A stretch of DNA of 64,000 bases from JBBUX01 sp037445775 (GCA_037445775.1 JBBIJX010000001.1:1-64000), one strand, 5' to 3'; shown: positions 45,218-57,921, counted from the stretch's first letter. Numbers and translations are program-made. The notes: generated from the letters alone by a model not told the origin.

Positions 45218-46768
45218 TCATTGTGCGAGACGCCGTTCCAGCACTTCGTTCACGACCTGTGGATTCGCCTGTCCCTGCATCTCGCGCATGACCTGACCGA
45301 CGAAGAAGCCCATGAGCCCGGTCTTGCCGGCCCGGTAGGCGGCGACCTTGTCGGTATTTGCATCAAGCACCGAGGCTACCACGGTCTCGATCTGAGAGGA
45401 GTCCGAGACCTGCCGAAGGCCGCGAAGCTCGACGATCGCGCCGGGCGCATCCCCGGACTCGGCCATCTCGGCGAAGACGTCTTTCGCCTGTTTCGACGAT
45501 ATCGTGCCCTCCTCCACGAGCGAAACGAGCTCGGCGATCATCGCCGGAACGATGCGCGACTCGGTCACCGCGATCGCGTTCGCGTTCAGGTGGGCGGACA
45601 AATCGTTGAGCATGACGTTACTGACAGCCTTGGCCCTCTCCTGACCCGCGATCGTGACTGCGGCCTCGAAGAACTCCGCGAGCTCGATGTCGCCGGTCAA
45701 CACCGAGGCGTCGTACGCCGGAAGGCCCCACGCTTCGACGAACCGCGCCTTCTTGGCGTCCGGCAGCTCGGGCAGCTCAGCCCTTATCCTTTCAATGAGT
45801 GCATCGTCGAACACGAAGGGCACCATGTCGGGCTCCGGGAAGTAACGGTAGTCGTGCGCCTCCTCCTTTGAGCGGAGAGCGCTTGTCCGCTTGGCTCCCG
45901 CATCCCAATGGCGCGTCTCCTGCATGACGCGCCCCCCGCTCTCGAGCAGCTCGACCTGCCGCACGATCTCGTGGGCCACTCCGTCGTGCAGCGCCTTGAA
46001 CGAGTTCATGTTCTTGATCTCCGCCTTCACCCCTAACTCCGCGTCACCTCGCTTACGCACCGACACGTTGGCATCGACGCGCATCGAGCCCTCCTCCATG
46101 TTGCAGTCGGAGATCCCGAGTGTGAGCCAGATCAGCCGGAGCTTCTGGGCGAACGCGCGCGCCTCCGCTGGCGTGCGGATATCGGGCTCGCTCACGAGCT
46201 CGATGAGGGGCGTGCCGGCACGATTGAAGTCCACGAGTGACTTGGTCGCTCCGGAGAGGCGACCTTCGCTCCCACCCATATGGACCATCTTGCCGGTGTC
46301 TTCTTCAAGGTGGATGCGCGTGATGCCTATCGTCGTCGCGTACGAGGTCTCCCCGGCTTCGGTGCGGACTCCGGTCCGGTCGAACCTCTGCCGGACGCCC
46401 TCTCCCGCGATCTCGACAGCCAGACTGCCTCGCTCGCAGAAGGGCAGGTCGTACTGTGAGATCTGATAGTCCTTGGGCATGTCGGGATAGAAGTACTGCT
46501 TTCGGTGGAACTGGGAGCGGCGCGCGATCTCGCAGCACGTCGCGAGGCCCGCGAGCACCGTGAGCTCGATCGCACGCCCGTTGGGCACGGGTAACGCGCC
46601 CGGCAAGCCGAGGCATACCGGGCAGACCCGCGTGTTCGCCTCACCCCCGAAAGCGACCGGGCAGCCGCAGAACATCTTCGTGTTCGAGGAGGTCAGCTCG
46701 GTGTGGATCTCGAGTCCGATCACCGGCTCCCAGCGCTCGAGTACCTGAAGCAGGCGGTCTGTGGACAT
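45218..46768 (-). CDS. gatB: Asp-tRNA(Asn)/Glu-tRNA(Gln) amidotransferase, subunit B
   Basis: A 516-residue GatB, which activates Glu-tRNA(Gln) or Asp-tRNA(Asn) for amidation. The start WEPVIGLEIHTELTSSNTKMFCGC, the YPDMPKDYQISQYDLP motif and the C-terminal YqeY-like tail (QVMREMQGQANPQVVNEVLERRL) are complete. The ATG at 46768 was chosen; the frame is open further upstream. gatA and gatC lie upstream on the same strand, but the PASTA-protein gene is inserted between gatA and gatB. Confidence 0.95.
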   Translation of the reverse strand: MSTDRLLQVLERWEPVIGLEIHTELTSSNTKMFCGCPVAFGGEANTRVCPVCLGLPGALPVPNGRAIELTVLAGLATCCEIARRSQFHRKQYFYPDMPKDYQISQYDLPFCERGSLAVEIAGEGVRQRFDRTGVRTEAGETSYATTIGITRIHLEEDTGKMVHMGGSEGRLSGATKSLVDFNRAGTPLIELVSEPDIRTPAEARAFAQKLRLIWLTLGISDCNMEEGSMRVDANVSVRKRGDAELGVKAEIKNMNSFKALHDGVAHEIVRQVELLESGGRVMQETRHWDAGAKRTSALRSKEEAHDYRYFPEPDMVPFVFDDALIERIRAELPELPDAKKARFVEAWGLPAYDASVLTGDIELAEFFEAAVTIAGQERAKAVSNVMLNDLSAHLNANAIAVTESRIVPAMIAELVSLVEEGTISSKQAKDVFAEMAESGDAPGAIVELRGLRQVSDSSQIETVVASVLDANTDKVAAYRAGKTGLMGFFVGQVMREMQGQANPQVVNEVLERRLAQ

Positions 46769-46854
46769 GCGGCGGGTCGCCCCTCTCGCCGAACGGCGTG
46801 AATCTAGAGATATCTGCAGGATTCTACCCGAGCGCGACCGGCACGTCAGGCGAC

Positions 46855-48345
46855 CTACTGTCCCGGCGCTTTGGCCACCAGACACACCACCGGGTAGCGC
46901 AAGGTGTACTCGGTCCCAGGGGCGGGGAACTGAGCGAAGACGGCGCCGGCGGACTTACCTCCCAGAGCGACCGTGACCATGACAGGCCTGAAGCCCGCGT
47001 CGGTGATCGCCGTGGTCGCCTCCGTCGACATGGTGCCGACAACGCTTGGAACCGGCCCGGTCCTCGAGTTGCCCTTCGAAACGAGCAGTCCAACCGTGCC
47101 GTTAGGCGCAGCGAGACCACCGGCCTGAGGCATCTGCGATATCACTCGTCCCTTCGCGACTGAATCGCTCACGACGCGCACGCCCTTGGCTTCGAGGCCT
47201 CGCGCCTTGAGCGCAGCGACGGCCTCCTTGCGCGTCTTGCCCACTACATCAGGAACGGTGAGAGCGCCGGTGACCGCGCCCTGCGACACGAGCACCTGCA
47301 CGGAGCTGTTCGGCGCGGTGGCGGTACCCGCGAGCGGCGACTGATTGGCGACCTCTCCCACCGTGAGGCTCGCGTCCGGCGTCCTGTAGACGCGCGCGGT
47401 CAGGCCCACCGCCTTGAGCAACGTCACCGCGTCGCCCTCCTGCATACCCGTGAGCCGCGGGACCGTCACGCTCGTCGGCGCCGGGCCTTTCGAGACCACC
47501 ACCGCGACCGCTTCTCCAGGCTGGAGCTCCTGTCCGGCGTCGGGTAGCTGGGCCACCACGAACCCGGCGGCCACTCCCGCGTCGTATGAGGCCACCTCGT
47601 ACACGCGCAACCTCGCCTCGGCGAGCGTCGCAGCAGCGGCCTCTGCGCTCATCCCTTCGACAGAGGGCACCTTCGACTGCTCGGGCGACGCTGCGAGCAC
47701 GAACGATAGCTCAGCGTCTGGCTTGAGCGACGTGCCGGCCTCCGGCTTCTGACTGATGATCGTCCCCACCGGGGCTGCGTCCGTGGGTATCTCGCTCACC
47801 TCACCCAAGCGCAGTCCCGTGTCATTGACTACCTGCGTCGCTTCGGCCGCCCGCTTGCCCACAACGTCCGGCGCGATGATCTCTCTCGACGTCGACCACC
47901 ACCATGCGTAGCCGGCGGCGCCTGCGATTATGGCGACGATGAGCGCGACGATGAGCCACACCCACCACCGCCCGCGCCGCGTTGGCGGTCCCATGTCAAC
48001 CATAGGAACCGCCTCCGCGATGACCGGCAGCACCGACGTGTCCCCCGGAGGCGCTCCATCGGGGACGCCCTGTGCCACGCATTCCCCGCCCTCCGCCGGC
48101 GCAGCCGGCTCATCCGGTTCGCGCCACCAGGGGACATCATCAGCCGGTGCGGAGGCCTCTCCCAAGAGCGCCGCTTCGGGCTCCATTTGCGGGACCGGCC
48201 TCCAATCGCCGGGAGAAGCACCGGGCTCTCCGACCGAGTCGCTACGGAACTCAGGCTCGTCGCGCAGGGCGTCGATCGCATCCGTCAGCCCCTGGTCAGC
48301 GTCGTCGAGCGGCGCGGACTCTCTCAGTTCGTCGTTCTCGCTCAT
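46855..48345 (-). CDS. Membrane protein with five extracytoplasmic PASTA domains
   Basis: A 496-residue protein with an acidic, Pro/Ala-rich cytoplasmic N-terminus (about 1-120), one transmembrane helix (about 126-148) and five PASTA domains to the C-terminus, each with a VPxVxGM/K-type start (VVGKRAAEATQVVND, VPSVEGMSAEAAAATL, VPRLTGMQEGDAVTLL, VPDVVGKTRKEAVAAL, VPSVVGTMSTEATTAI). PASTA domains bind muropeptides or lipid II. They usually sit on Ser/Thr kinases or penicillin-binding proteins, but no catalytic domain is present here. It is placed between gatA and gatB. A role as a cell-wall sensor or anchor is inferred. Confidence 0.85.
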   Translation of the reverse strand: MSENDELRESAPLDDADQGLTDAIDALRDEPEFRSDSVGEPGASPGDWRPVPQMEPEAALLGEASAPADDVPWWREPDEPAAPAEGGECVAQGVPDGAPPGDTSVLPVIAEAVPMVDMGPPTRRGRWWVWLIVALIVAIIAGAAGYAWWWSTSREIIAPDVVGKRAAEATQVVNDTGLRLGEVSEIPTDAAPVGTIISQKPEAGTSLKPDAELSFVLAASPEQSKVPSVEGMSAEAAAATLAEARLRVYEVASYDAGVAAGFVVAQLPDAGQELQPGEAVAVVVSKGPAPTSVTVPRLTGMQEGDAVTLLKAVGLTARVYRTPDASLTVGEVANQSPLAGTATAPNSSVQVLVSQGAVTGALTVPDVVGKTRKEAVAALKARGLEAKGVRVVSDSVAKGRVISQMPQAGGLAAPNGTVGLLVSKGNSRTGPVPSVVGTMSTEATTAITDAGFRPVMVTVALGGKSAGAVFAQFPAPGTEYTLRYPVVCLVAKAPGQ

Positions 48346-48373
48346 GCGTGCCTCCGCATCGATCTATCGCATC

Positions 48374-49867
48374 CTACGAAAGAGCCCGAACACTAGGGGG
48401 TGTCGTGTCGAAGCTGACCGCCTTCTCGAACGCGGCGGCGGCACGCAGCACCAACGCCTCAGCGAAGTGGGTCCCTATGAACTGCATGCCCACCGGCAGA
48501 CCCGTGTCGCGTCCGAGACCCGCCGGGACGGAAACGGCACAGTTGCCCGCCAAGTTCACGGGGATTGTGAAGATATCGGAGAGGTACATCGCGAGCGGAT
48601 CGGCGGACTTCTCGCCGATTCGAAACGCAGTCGTCGGCGACGTCGGCGTGAGCAACACGTCGAACTCCCGGAACGCGCGCTCAAAGTCAGCGCTGATGAC
48701 CGTGCGGGCTTTCTGCGCCTGACCGTAGTACGCGTCGTAGTACCCTGCGGACAGCGCGTACGTTCCCAGCATGATGCGCCGGATGCTCTCCGGACCGAAT
48801 CCCTCGGCGCGGGAGCGCATGTAGAGGTCAAGGACGTCGGTCGCGTCAGCGGCACGATGCCCGTAGCGTATGCCGTCGAACCGGGCGAGGTTGGAGGAGG
48901 CCTCGGCCGGGCCGATGATGTAGTAGGCGGATAGCCCGTGTTCCGCACTCGGCAGCCGCACGTCGCCGACCTCGGCACCGAGCCCCGCTAGCACGTCGGC
49001 GGCCTCGAGCGTGGCCGACCTCACCTCAGCGGCCACCCCGTCCATCGCGAGCATGTCGGAGACGATGCCCACGCGCATTCCCTCGACGCCGCCATCGAGC
49101 GACGCTGAGAACTCCTCGAAAGGCCGCTCCACGCTCGTCGCGTCCATGGAGTCCTTGCCGCAGATGACGCTCAGCGCGAGCGCGCAGTCACCTACCGACT
49201 TGCCGAAAGGCCCGATCTGGTCGAGTGATGACGCGAACGCAACGCATCCGTAGCGCGACACCCGGCCGTAGGTGGGCTTCAACGCGACGACCCCGCATAG
49301 CGCTCCCGGTTGGCGGATAGAGCCGCCCGTGTCGCTGCCTAGCGTGATCGCCGCCATCCCGGCACTCACGGCGGCTGCCGAGCCACCGCTCGAGCCGCCA
49401 GGGACTCGATCGAGATCCCAAGGGTTCCTGGTGGGCCCGAACGCCGAGTTCTCCGTCGAAGAACCGAAGGCGAACTCGTCCATGTTGAGCTTGCCCACAG
49501 GAATCGCCCCGGCCGCAATCGTGCGCGCTACCGCTGTGCAGTCGTACACACTCTCGTAGGACTCCAGCATGCGCGACGAACACGTGGTCCTCGTACCCAC
49601 GAGGTTCATGTTGTCCTTGAAGGCGACGGGCACGCCCGCGAGCGGAGGAAGCTTCTCTCCGGACCCGGAGGAGACTGTGGCGTCAACGCGCTCGGCCGCC
49701 CGGAACGCGAGGTCGCGGGTCACCTGGTTGAAGGCGTGCACGTCGCCGTCGAGCGCGTCGATCCTGGCGAAGGCGGCCTCGGCGGCCTCGCGTGCGGTCA
49801 GGTCCCCCGCCGCGATGGCATCGCGGATATCGCCCGCGGTGAGCGCTGAGAGGTCGAGCGCGCTCAC
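48374..49867 (-). CDS. gatA: Asp-tRNA(Asn)/Glu-tRNA(Gln) amidotransferase, subunit A
   Basis: A 497-residue amidase-signature enzyme that releases ammonia from glutamine for GatB. The Lys of the triad is in VAFKDNMNL, and the Ser-cisSer pair is in PGGSSGGSAAAVSAGMA and LGSDTGGSIRQPG. The ATG overlaps the gatC stop by four bases, so the A and C subunits are coupled. Confidence 0.96.
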   Translation of the reverse strand: MSALDLSALTAGDIRDAIAAGDLTAREAAEAAFARIDALDGDVHAFNQVTRDLAFRAAERVDATVSSGSGEKLPPLAGVPVAFKDNMNLVGTRTTCSSRMLESYESVYDCTAVARTIAAGAIPVGKLNMDEFAFGSSTENSAFGPTRNPWDLDRVPGGSSGGSAAAVSAGMAAITLGSDTGGSIRQPGALCGVVALKPTYGRVSRYGCVAFASSLDQIGPFGKSVGDCALALSVICGKDSMDATSVERPFEEFSASLDGGVEGMRVGIVSDMLAMDGVAAEVRSATLEAADVLAGLGAEVGDVRLPSAEHGLSAYYIIGPAEASSNLARFDGIRYGHRAADATDVLDLYMRSRAEGFGPESIRRIMLGTYALSAGYYDAYYGQAQKARTVISADFERAFREFDVLLTPTSPTTAFRIGEKSADPLAMYLSDIFTIPVNLAGNCAVSVPAGLGRDTGLPVGMQFIGTHFAEALVLRAAAAFEKAVSFDTTPPSVRALS

Positions 49868-50169
49868 GACCCCTCACCGCCCGGCCCCACGATCTGCGGG
49901 ATCACGAAGGCGCCGTCCTGGGCCTCGGGCGCGTTGAGGAGCGCGAGTTCACGCGGCAGCCCGGCGCGCACGACGTCCTCGCGCACCTCGTTCACCACCG
50001 GCACCGCGTGGGCAGTGGGCTCTACGTCATCGAGATCGAGCCGCTGGATCGCATCGATGTGGCCGAGGATCGAGTTGAGTTCCCCGGCGAGTGTCGCAAC
50101 CTCGTCATCACTCAGCGCAAGCCGCGCGAGCAGTGCCACATGCCTCACTTCCGACTCTGACAGTGCCAT
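49864..50169 (-). CDS. gatC: Asp-tRNA(Asn)/Glu-tRNA(Gln) amidotransferase, subunit C
   Basis: A 101-residue GatC, which stabilises the A/B complex. It has the usual start LSESEVRHVALLARLALSDDE and the RLDLDDVEPTAHAVPVVNEVREDV stretch. It is the first gene of the gat group, coupled to gatA by a four-base overlap. Confidence 0.95.
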   Translation of the reverse strand: MALSESEVRHVALLARLALSDDEVATLAGELNSILGHIDAIQRLDLDDVEPTAHAVPVVNEVREDVVRAGLPRELALLNAPEAQDGAFVIPQIVGPGGEGS

Positions 50170-50281
50170 GCGCTGCTGCGTCCTCTCGACCTAGGAACCG
50201 TGCGCGACCCCCCGGGCGCCGCGCCGCACTTGCCCGACATGATACCCGAGGCCGCGCAGGCGTCGGCGGTGTGGCGCCGTC

Positions 50282-53582
<3,301 letters not shown>

Positions 53583-53678
53583 CCCCCTCGTCGTCGTATG
53601 CTCTCACGCTCGCCTTTGCCGTCTCGTATTGTATCGCCGCGGCGCCGCCGAAGTCGTGGAATCGGGGAGTTCTGTCAC

Positions 53679-54413
53679 TCACTTCGAAGCGGACCCCAAG
53701 GGAACTAACTCGACGGCTCCCCATGCGGCGACCGCTCCGTCGACAACGGCGACGATGCCATCCACGCCATCGATCGCCCGGCCCGCGGCGAGCGCACCAT
53801 CAAGGTCTGCGGCGACACGGATGCGGTTACCGACCGCGCTCGCCGCTGCGTCGGCGAGCGCTCCGCTGACAGCGATGCAAGTCGCCGCGTTAGCACGGCC
53901 GTAGCTCACGGAGGGACCGATCGTGCCACTGGACGTCGCCACGGCGCACGGCAGTCGCTCGGGTCCTACGCGCAGTCCGATGTACGGCGCATCGGGCCCT
54001 GCCCACAGCGCCACGACGCGCTCTACCGAACCCATCAGGTAGATATCGCCGCCGTTCTCGACGATCACCTCCGCTGAGAGCGGCTCGATCTCGCGCGCGA
54101 CGGCCTCGGCGAAGGCGCCGGCCACGCCGGCCATCGGCCCGACACCCGCGGACGCAGCTGCGCGTGCGAGGTCGCGCGCGATTCCCGGGGCACCCGCTTC
54201 TACCGGCACCGGGACGTGCGCCTCGCCGAAGCGCGGATGGCTCGCGAGGTAGGACTCTAGCTCACGGCGGAGCCGCATCACAACACACGCGCTGGCCTCG
54301 GCCACGTCACACGCCGCGTGGATCAGGAGGTCCGTCTCGGCAGCGATCACACGGAACGCATCGAGTCCAAAGGGGCGGGTTGCCGCCCGGTATGTGCGAG
54401 GCTCCCATGCCAC
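53679..54413 (-). CDS. UPF0280 family protein
   Basis: A 244-residue protein of the UPF0280 family, known from archaea and anaerobic bacteria and distantly ApbE-like. It starts with the YRAATRPFGLDAFRVIAAETDLLI pattern and contains GPMAGVAGAFAEAVA and VIVENGGDIYL, which are typical. The biochemical role is not known; an ApbE-like flavin or cofactor transfer has been suggested by fold. The GTG at 54413 with GAGGAGG five bases upstream is a much better start than the longer frame. It is divergent from the diguanylate cyclase gene. Confidence 0.85.
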   Translation of the reverse strand: MAWEPRTYRAATRPFGLDAFRVIAAETDLLIHAACDVAEASACVVMRLRRELESYLASHPRFGEAHVPVPVEAGAPGIARDLARAAASAGVGPMAGVAGAFAEAVAREIEPLSAEVIVENGGDIYLMGSVERVVALWAGPDAPYIGLRVGPERLPCAVATSSGTIGPSVSYGRANAATCIAVSGALADAAASAVGNRIRVAADLDGALAAGRAIDGVDGIVAVVDGAVAAWGAVELVPLGSASK

Positions 54414-54453
54414 AGACGCCTCCTCGGGCTGACGCGCGGATGCGGCAGCGAGG

Positions 54454-54459
54454 AGTATA
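54454..54459 (-). promoter_or_regulatory. Probable -10 element of the UPF0280 gene
   Basis: TATACT on the minus strand, about 40 bp before the GTG start, in the divergent gap with the diguanylate cyclase gene. No good -35 was found at 16-18 bases. Confidence 0.4.
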
Positions 54460-54561
54460 GCCGCACGTTCCGACGCAGGCACCCCGTGATCCCGCGAGGG
54501 GTTGACGGCGTCACAGGGGAATAACGCCCATAGGGACCACCGCATCGGGAAGGGGCACATC

Positions 54562-55596
54562 GTGCGCGAGATCCTCGAGCGCTGCGTGGAGTTGGACCGA
54601 ACCGCTCACGAGGCATACCAGGTCATGGCCAAGTCGTGCGACAGCGAGGAGTTGTCTACCGTCTTCGCGCAGCTGGCGAAGGAGGAGCTGCGCCACGTCG
54701 AGTGGTGGTCGGACCTCCTCGAGGCATGGGAGACCGGACTCGTCCCCGATATCGTTGACGAACACGAGCTCCTCGACGAACTCGATGAGGTCAAGTCCAC
54801 CATCGGCACCATCATGCCTAGCGATCTCGCCGCACTCGACTGCGATCAGATGCTCGATCTCGCCGCCCGCCTCGAGTTCTTCATGCTGAATCCCATCTTC
54901 GGCGAGCTCGCCGACGTGATGGGTCCCGGCGGTCAACCCGACCGGCGCGACTCCTACGCGCGCCACGTCGCCCGCCTTGCGAAGGCCATCGAGCAGCACC
55001 ACTCAACTGACGGCTCCGCGGTCTTCCTAGCCCGCATGCTGCTGCGGGCGAACCGCGATCTTCAGCGCTTCGTCGACCTCTCCGTCAAAGACCAGCTCAC
55101 CGGGTTGTACAACCGGCGCGGCGTGCTCGCTCACCTCAGCCAGTGGCTCGCATGGTCGACAAGGTACGTCCGCCCGGTGGGCGTCGTGCTCATCGACGTC
55201 GACGACTTCAAGACGGTCAACGACAGGTACGGCCACGTGACCGGCGACGAGGTGCTGCGCGTCGTCGCGGCGTCACTCAGGCGAGGCGCGCGGGGCTCAG
55301 ACATCATCGGGCGCTTCGGCGGTGACGAGTTCCTGCTGCTCGCACCTGAGACCGGTGGACCGGAGTTGATCCAGGTGATGGAGCGTCTGCTGGAGCGTGT
55401 GCGCGAGACGCCGGTCACGGTCGATGACACCATCGTCCGCCTCAGCGTGAGCATCGGCGGCGCATGGGTGGGCGGCGGCAGCTCGATAGAGGCCGAGACA
55501 GTCATCGCTGCGGCCGACCGCTCCCTCTACGACGCGAAGGAGGCGGGACGCGACCGCGCGAGCGAGCCGCGCCAGGCGTTCGCACCCGTCACGTAG
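54562..55596 (+). CDS. Diguanylate cyclase with N-terminal ferritin-like (rubrerythrin-like) domain
   Basis: A 344-residue soluble protein. The first about 150 residues form a four-helix bundle with a diiron-type ligand pattern: E10, E42-x2-H45, E105 and then Y132-x2-H135, where Tyr stands in place of the fourth-helix Glu. The C-terminal domain is a GGDEF diguanylate cyclase with R-F-GGDEF (253-257), an I-site R244-x2-D247 for product inhibition and the DQLTGLYNRRGV start. It should make cyclic di-GMP in response to metal, oxygen, peroxide or NO sensed by the bundle; the signal is inference. The GTG at 54562 with AAGGGG six bases upstream was chosen. Confidence 0.88.
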   Translation: MREILERCVELDRTAHEAYQVMAKSCDSEELSTVFAQLAKEELRHVEWWSDLLEAWETGLVPDIVDEHELLDELDEVKSTIGTIMPSDLAALDCDQMLDLAARLEFFMLNPIFGELADVMGPGGQPDRRDSYARHVARLAKAIEQHHSTDGSAVFLARMLLRANRDLQRFVDLSVKDQLTGLYNRRGVLAHLSQWLAWSTRYVRPVGVVLIDVDDFKTVNDRYGHVTGDEVLRVVAASLRRGARGSDIIGRFGGDEFLLLAPETGGPELIQVMERLLERVRETPVTVDDTIVRLSVSIGGAWVGGGSSIEAETVIAAADRSLYDAKEAGRDRASEPRQAFAPVT

Positions 55597-55632
55597 GCCG
55601 CCTCGGCGTTCGCACCCGTCACGTAGGCCGCC
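55575..55632. repeat. Tandem 30-bp direct repeat across the stop codon of the diguanylate cyclase gene
   Basis: The unit beginning GGCGTTCGCACCCGTCACGT at 55575 recurs from 55605 with 28 of 28 bases identical, so two copies lie head to tail. The TAG stop at the end of the cyclase gene lies inside copy 1, and copy 2 repeats the coding tail and stop. It looks like a recent slippage duplication. Confidence 0.85.
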
Positions 55633-55656
55633 GCGACCTCGTGTCCGCGGTGTAGC

Positions 55657-56532
55657 TCAGACGCGAGCGGCTAGGTCCGCCGCATGGTAGCTCGACCGCA
55701 CGTACGGCGCACTAGCCACAGCGGTGAAGCCGAGGCGGTACGCCTCTTCGGCGAGCGCCTCGAAGCGCTCCGGCTCAACGAAGGCCGCGACCGGCAGGTG
55801 CGCGGCACTCGGGCGCAGGTACTGCCCAAGCGTCAGCATCGTGACGCCAGCCGCCCGCAGATCCGCCATGACATCGATGATCTCGTCGTACTCCTCGCCG
55901 AGTCCGAGCATGAGCCCGGACTTCACGGGAACATCAGGCTCGATGCGACCGGCGTGTTCAAGCACGGCGATGCTTCGCTCGTAGTCAGCGCCCGAGCGCA
56001 CGTCCGCGTAGAGGCGCGGCACCGTCTCGACGTTGTGGTTGAAGACGTCCGGGCGCGCGCGCACGACAGTGGCGACCGCCCCAAGGTCGCCGCCGAAGTC
56101 GCTCGTAAGGACCTCGACGCTCGCATCCCGGTGAGTCGCACGCACCGCTTCGATGACGGCGACGACGTGAGATGCGCCACCGTCGGGCAGATCGTCGCGT
56201 GTCACCATCGTGACGACAACGTGCGCCAGGCCGAGCCGCACCGCGGCATCGGCGACCCTCCCGGGTTCGCCGGGATCGGGCGGCTCTGGGCTTCGCGCCT
56301 CTATCGCGCAGAACCGGCAGTCGCGCGTGCACGCGTCCCCCAGGATGAGGAACGTCGCCGTGCTGTCGCCGAAACACTCGCCCCGGTTGGGACATCGGGC
56401 TGATTCGCAGACGGTGTGCAGCTCGAGTTCGTCGAGCAGGCCGTCGACGCGAACGGCGCCGGTATGCGCGAGCGGGCGCCGCAGCCACGGTGGCTTGCGG
56501 TGCGCGCCGGTCTGGGACGGGAGGTGAGGCAC
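55657..56532 (-). CDS. lipA: Lipoyl synthase
   Basis: A 291-residue radical SAM enzyme that inserts two sulfurs into octanoyl groups on lipoyl domains. Both clusters are seen: CESARCPNRGEC (C-x4-C-x5-C, auxiliary cluster) and CTRDCRFC (C-x3-C-x2-C, SAM cluster), and the conserved RSSYHA occurs near the C-terminus. The GTG at 56532 starts six bases after lpdA. The pairing with dihydrolipoyl dehydrogenase and the folate genes suggests a lipoate-dependent complex such as glycine cleavage, whose other genes are not in the window. Confidence 0.95.
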   Translation of the reverse strand: MPHLPSQTGAHRKPPWLRRPLAHTGAVRVDGLLDELELHTVCESARCPNRGECFGDSTATFLILGDACTRDCRFCAIEARSPEPPDPGEPGRVADAAVRLGLAHVVVTMVTRDDLPDGGASHVVAVIEAVRATHRDASVEVLTSDFGGDLGAVATVVRARPDVFNHNVETVPRLYADVRSGADYERSIAVLEHAGRIEPDVPVKSGLMLGLGEEYDEIIDVMADLRAAGVTMLTLGQYLRPSAAHLPVAAFVEPERFEALAEEAYRLGFTAVASAPYVRSSYHAADLAARV

Positions 56533-56538
56533 GGCGCT

Positions 56539-57921
56539 TCAGACCTTGGTCGAGGCGTCAAGAGCGGCGAACCGGACGACCTCACTCACAGAGGGGTGGG
56601 CATGGACCGTTTCGGCGAGTTCGCCCACCGTGACCCCGTGACGCATCGCAACGGCGACCTCGTGGATTATCTCGACCGCATGGGGTCCGACGATCTGACA
56701 GCCCACGATGCGTCCGGTGCCCTTCTCGGCAACGATCTGGACGAACCCGTCGCCCTCGCCCTCGCCGAGAGCCTTGCCGTTGGCGGCGAACTTGGCCACC
56801 GCCTGGACCGCGTCGACCCCGCGCTCCTTGGCGCTCTCGCGGCTCGATCCGACGACCGCGACCTCCGGGAAGGTGTAGACGCACGCCGGGACGCAGTCGA
56901 GGCACACCGTCTCGGCGGCCTCAGAGCCCGACAGCTCGGCGACGGCGTTGCGTGCCGCGGCGACGCCCTCCTCCTCGGCTACGTGCGCGAGCATCAGGCC
57001 GCCGATGAGGTCACCGATCGCCCACACGCCCCCCACGCTCGTCCGGAAGTGCTCGTCGACCTTCACGGCACGCCGGTCGAACTCGACGCCTGCTTCCTCG
57101 AACCCGAGACCCGCTGAGTTCGGCACGCGACCAACCGCGCTCATGACGACATCGGCCTCGAAGATGCCTCCTGAACGCAGCGTCGCACGCATGCGGCCGC
57201 CCTCCAGCCGTTCGACGCTCTCGACTGCGTCGCCCAGGTGGAACTCGACGCCCATCTCCTCGAGCTTGGATTGTACGAGCCGCACCACACGCTTGTCGTT
57301 GCCGGGCAGCACCTGCTCCATGAGCTCGATGACGGCGACGCGGGAACCGAACGCGGCGTACGCACAGGCGAACTCGAGCCCGATCACGCCGCCGCCGATG
57401 ATGATGATCTCGTGCGGGATGTCGGCGAGCCCTACGGCGTCGTCGCTAGTCCAAACACCGTCGAGTTCGTGATCGATGTTCGGCAGACGGAAGACGATCG
57501 AGCCGGTGGCAAGGATGATCGCGTCGGCCTCGACGGTCCGCACGCTGCCGTCATCGAGTGTGACCTCAAGGCTGCGAGGGGATGCGAGACGGCCGTGCCC
57601 GTAGACTACGTCGACCTTGAGCCGCTTCGCGGTGCTCTCGACCTGACCGACCAGCTCGTCGACGACCCACTCCTTGCGCGCCCGCAGCGCGTCGATACCG
57701 ACGCTCGCGACCGCCGCAGTGAGGCCGAACTCACGGGCGTGGCGCGTGTCGGCGACGATGTGCGCGGAGCGCAGGATCGTCTTGGTGGGGATGCACCCCC
57801 AGTTAAGACACGTGCCGCCCAGGCGGTCGCGCTCGACGAGCACGACGTCGGCCCCGAGCCGTGCCGCCTCGAAGGCGGCCGCGTAGCCGCCCGGTCCGCC
57901 GCCGAGCACCGCGATACGCAT
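56539..57921 (-). CDS. lpdA: Dihydrolipoyl dehydrogenase
   Basis: A 460-residue flavoprotein (E3 or glycine-cleavage L-protein) that reoxidises dihydrolipoyl groups with NAD+. It has the FAD motif GGGPGGYAAAFEAARLGA, the redox pair GGTCLNWGCIPTK, an NAD-binding IIGGGVIGLEFACAYAAFGS and the C-terminal catalytic HAHPSVSEV. The ATG at 57921 with AGGAG upstream was preferred. It lies between metF and lipA on the same strand. Confidence 0.95.
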   Translation of the reverse strand: MRIAVLGGGPGGYAAAFEAARLGADVVLVERDRLGGTCLNWGCIPTKTILRSAHIVADTRHAREFGLTAAVASVGIDALRARKEWVVDELVGQVESTAKRLKVDVVYGHGRLASPRSLEVTLDDGSVRTVEADAIILATGSIVFRLPNIDHELDGVWTSDDAVGLADIPHEIIIIGGGVIGLEFACAYAAFGSRVAVIELMEQVLPGNDKRVVRLVQSKLEEMGVEFHLGDAVESVERLEGGRMRATLRSGGIFEADVVMSAVGRVPNSAGLGFEEAGVEFDRRAVKVDEHFRTSVGGVWAIGDLIGGLMLAHVAEEEGVAAARNAVAELSGSEAAETVCLDCVPACVYTFPEVAVVGSSRESAKERGVDAVQAVAKFAANGKALGEGEGDGFVQIVAEKGTGRIVGCQIVGPHAVEIIHEVAVAMRHGVTVGELAETVHAHPSVSEVVRFAALDASTKV

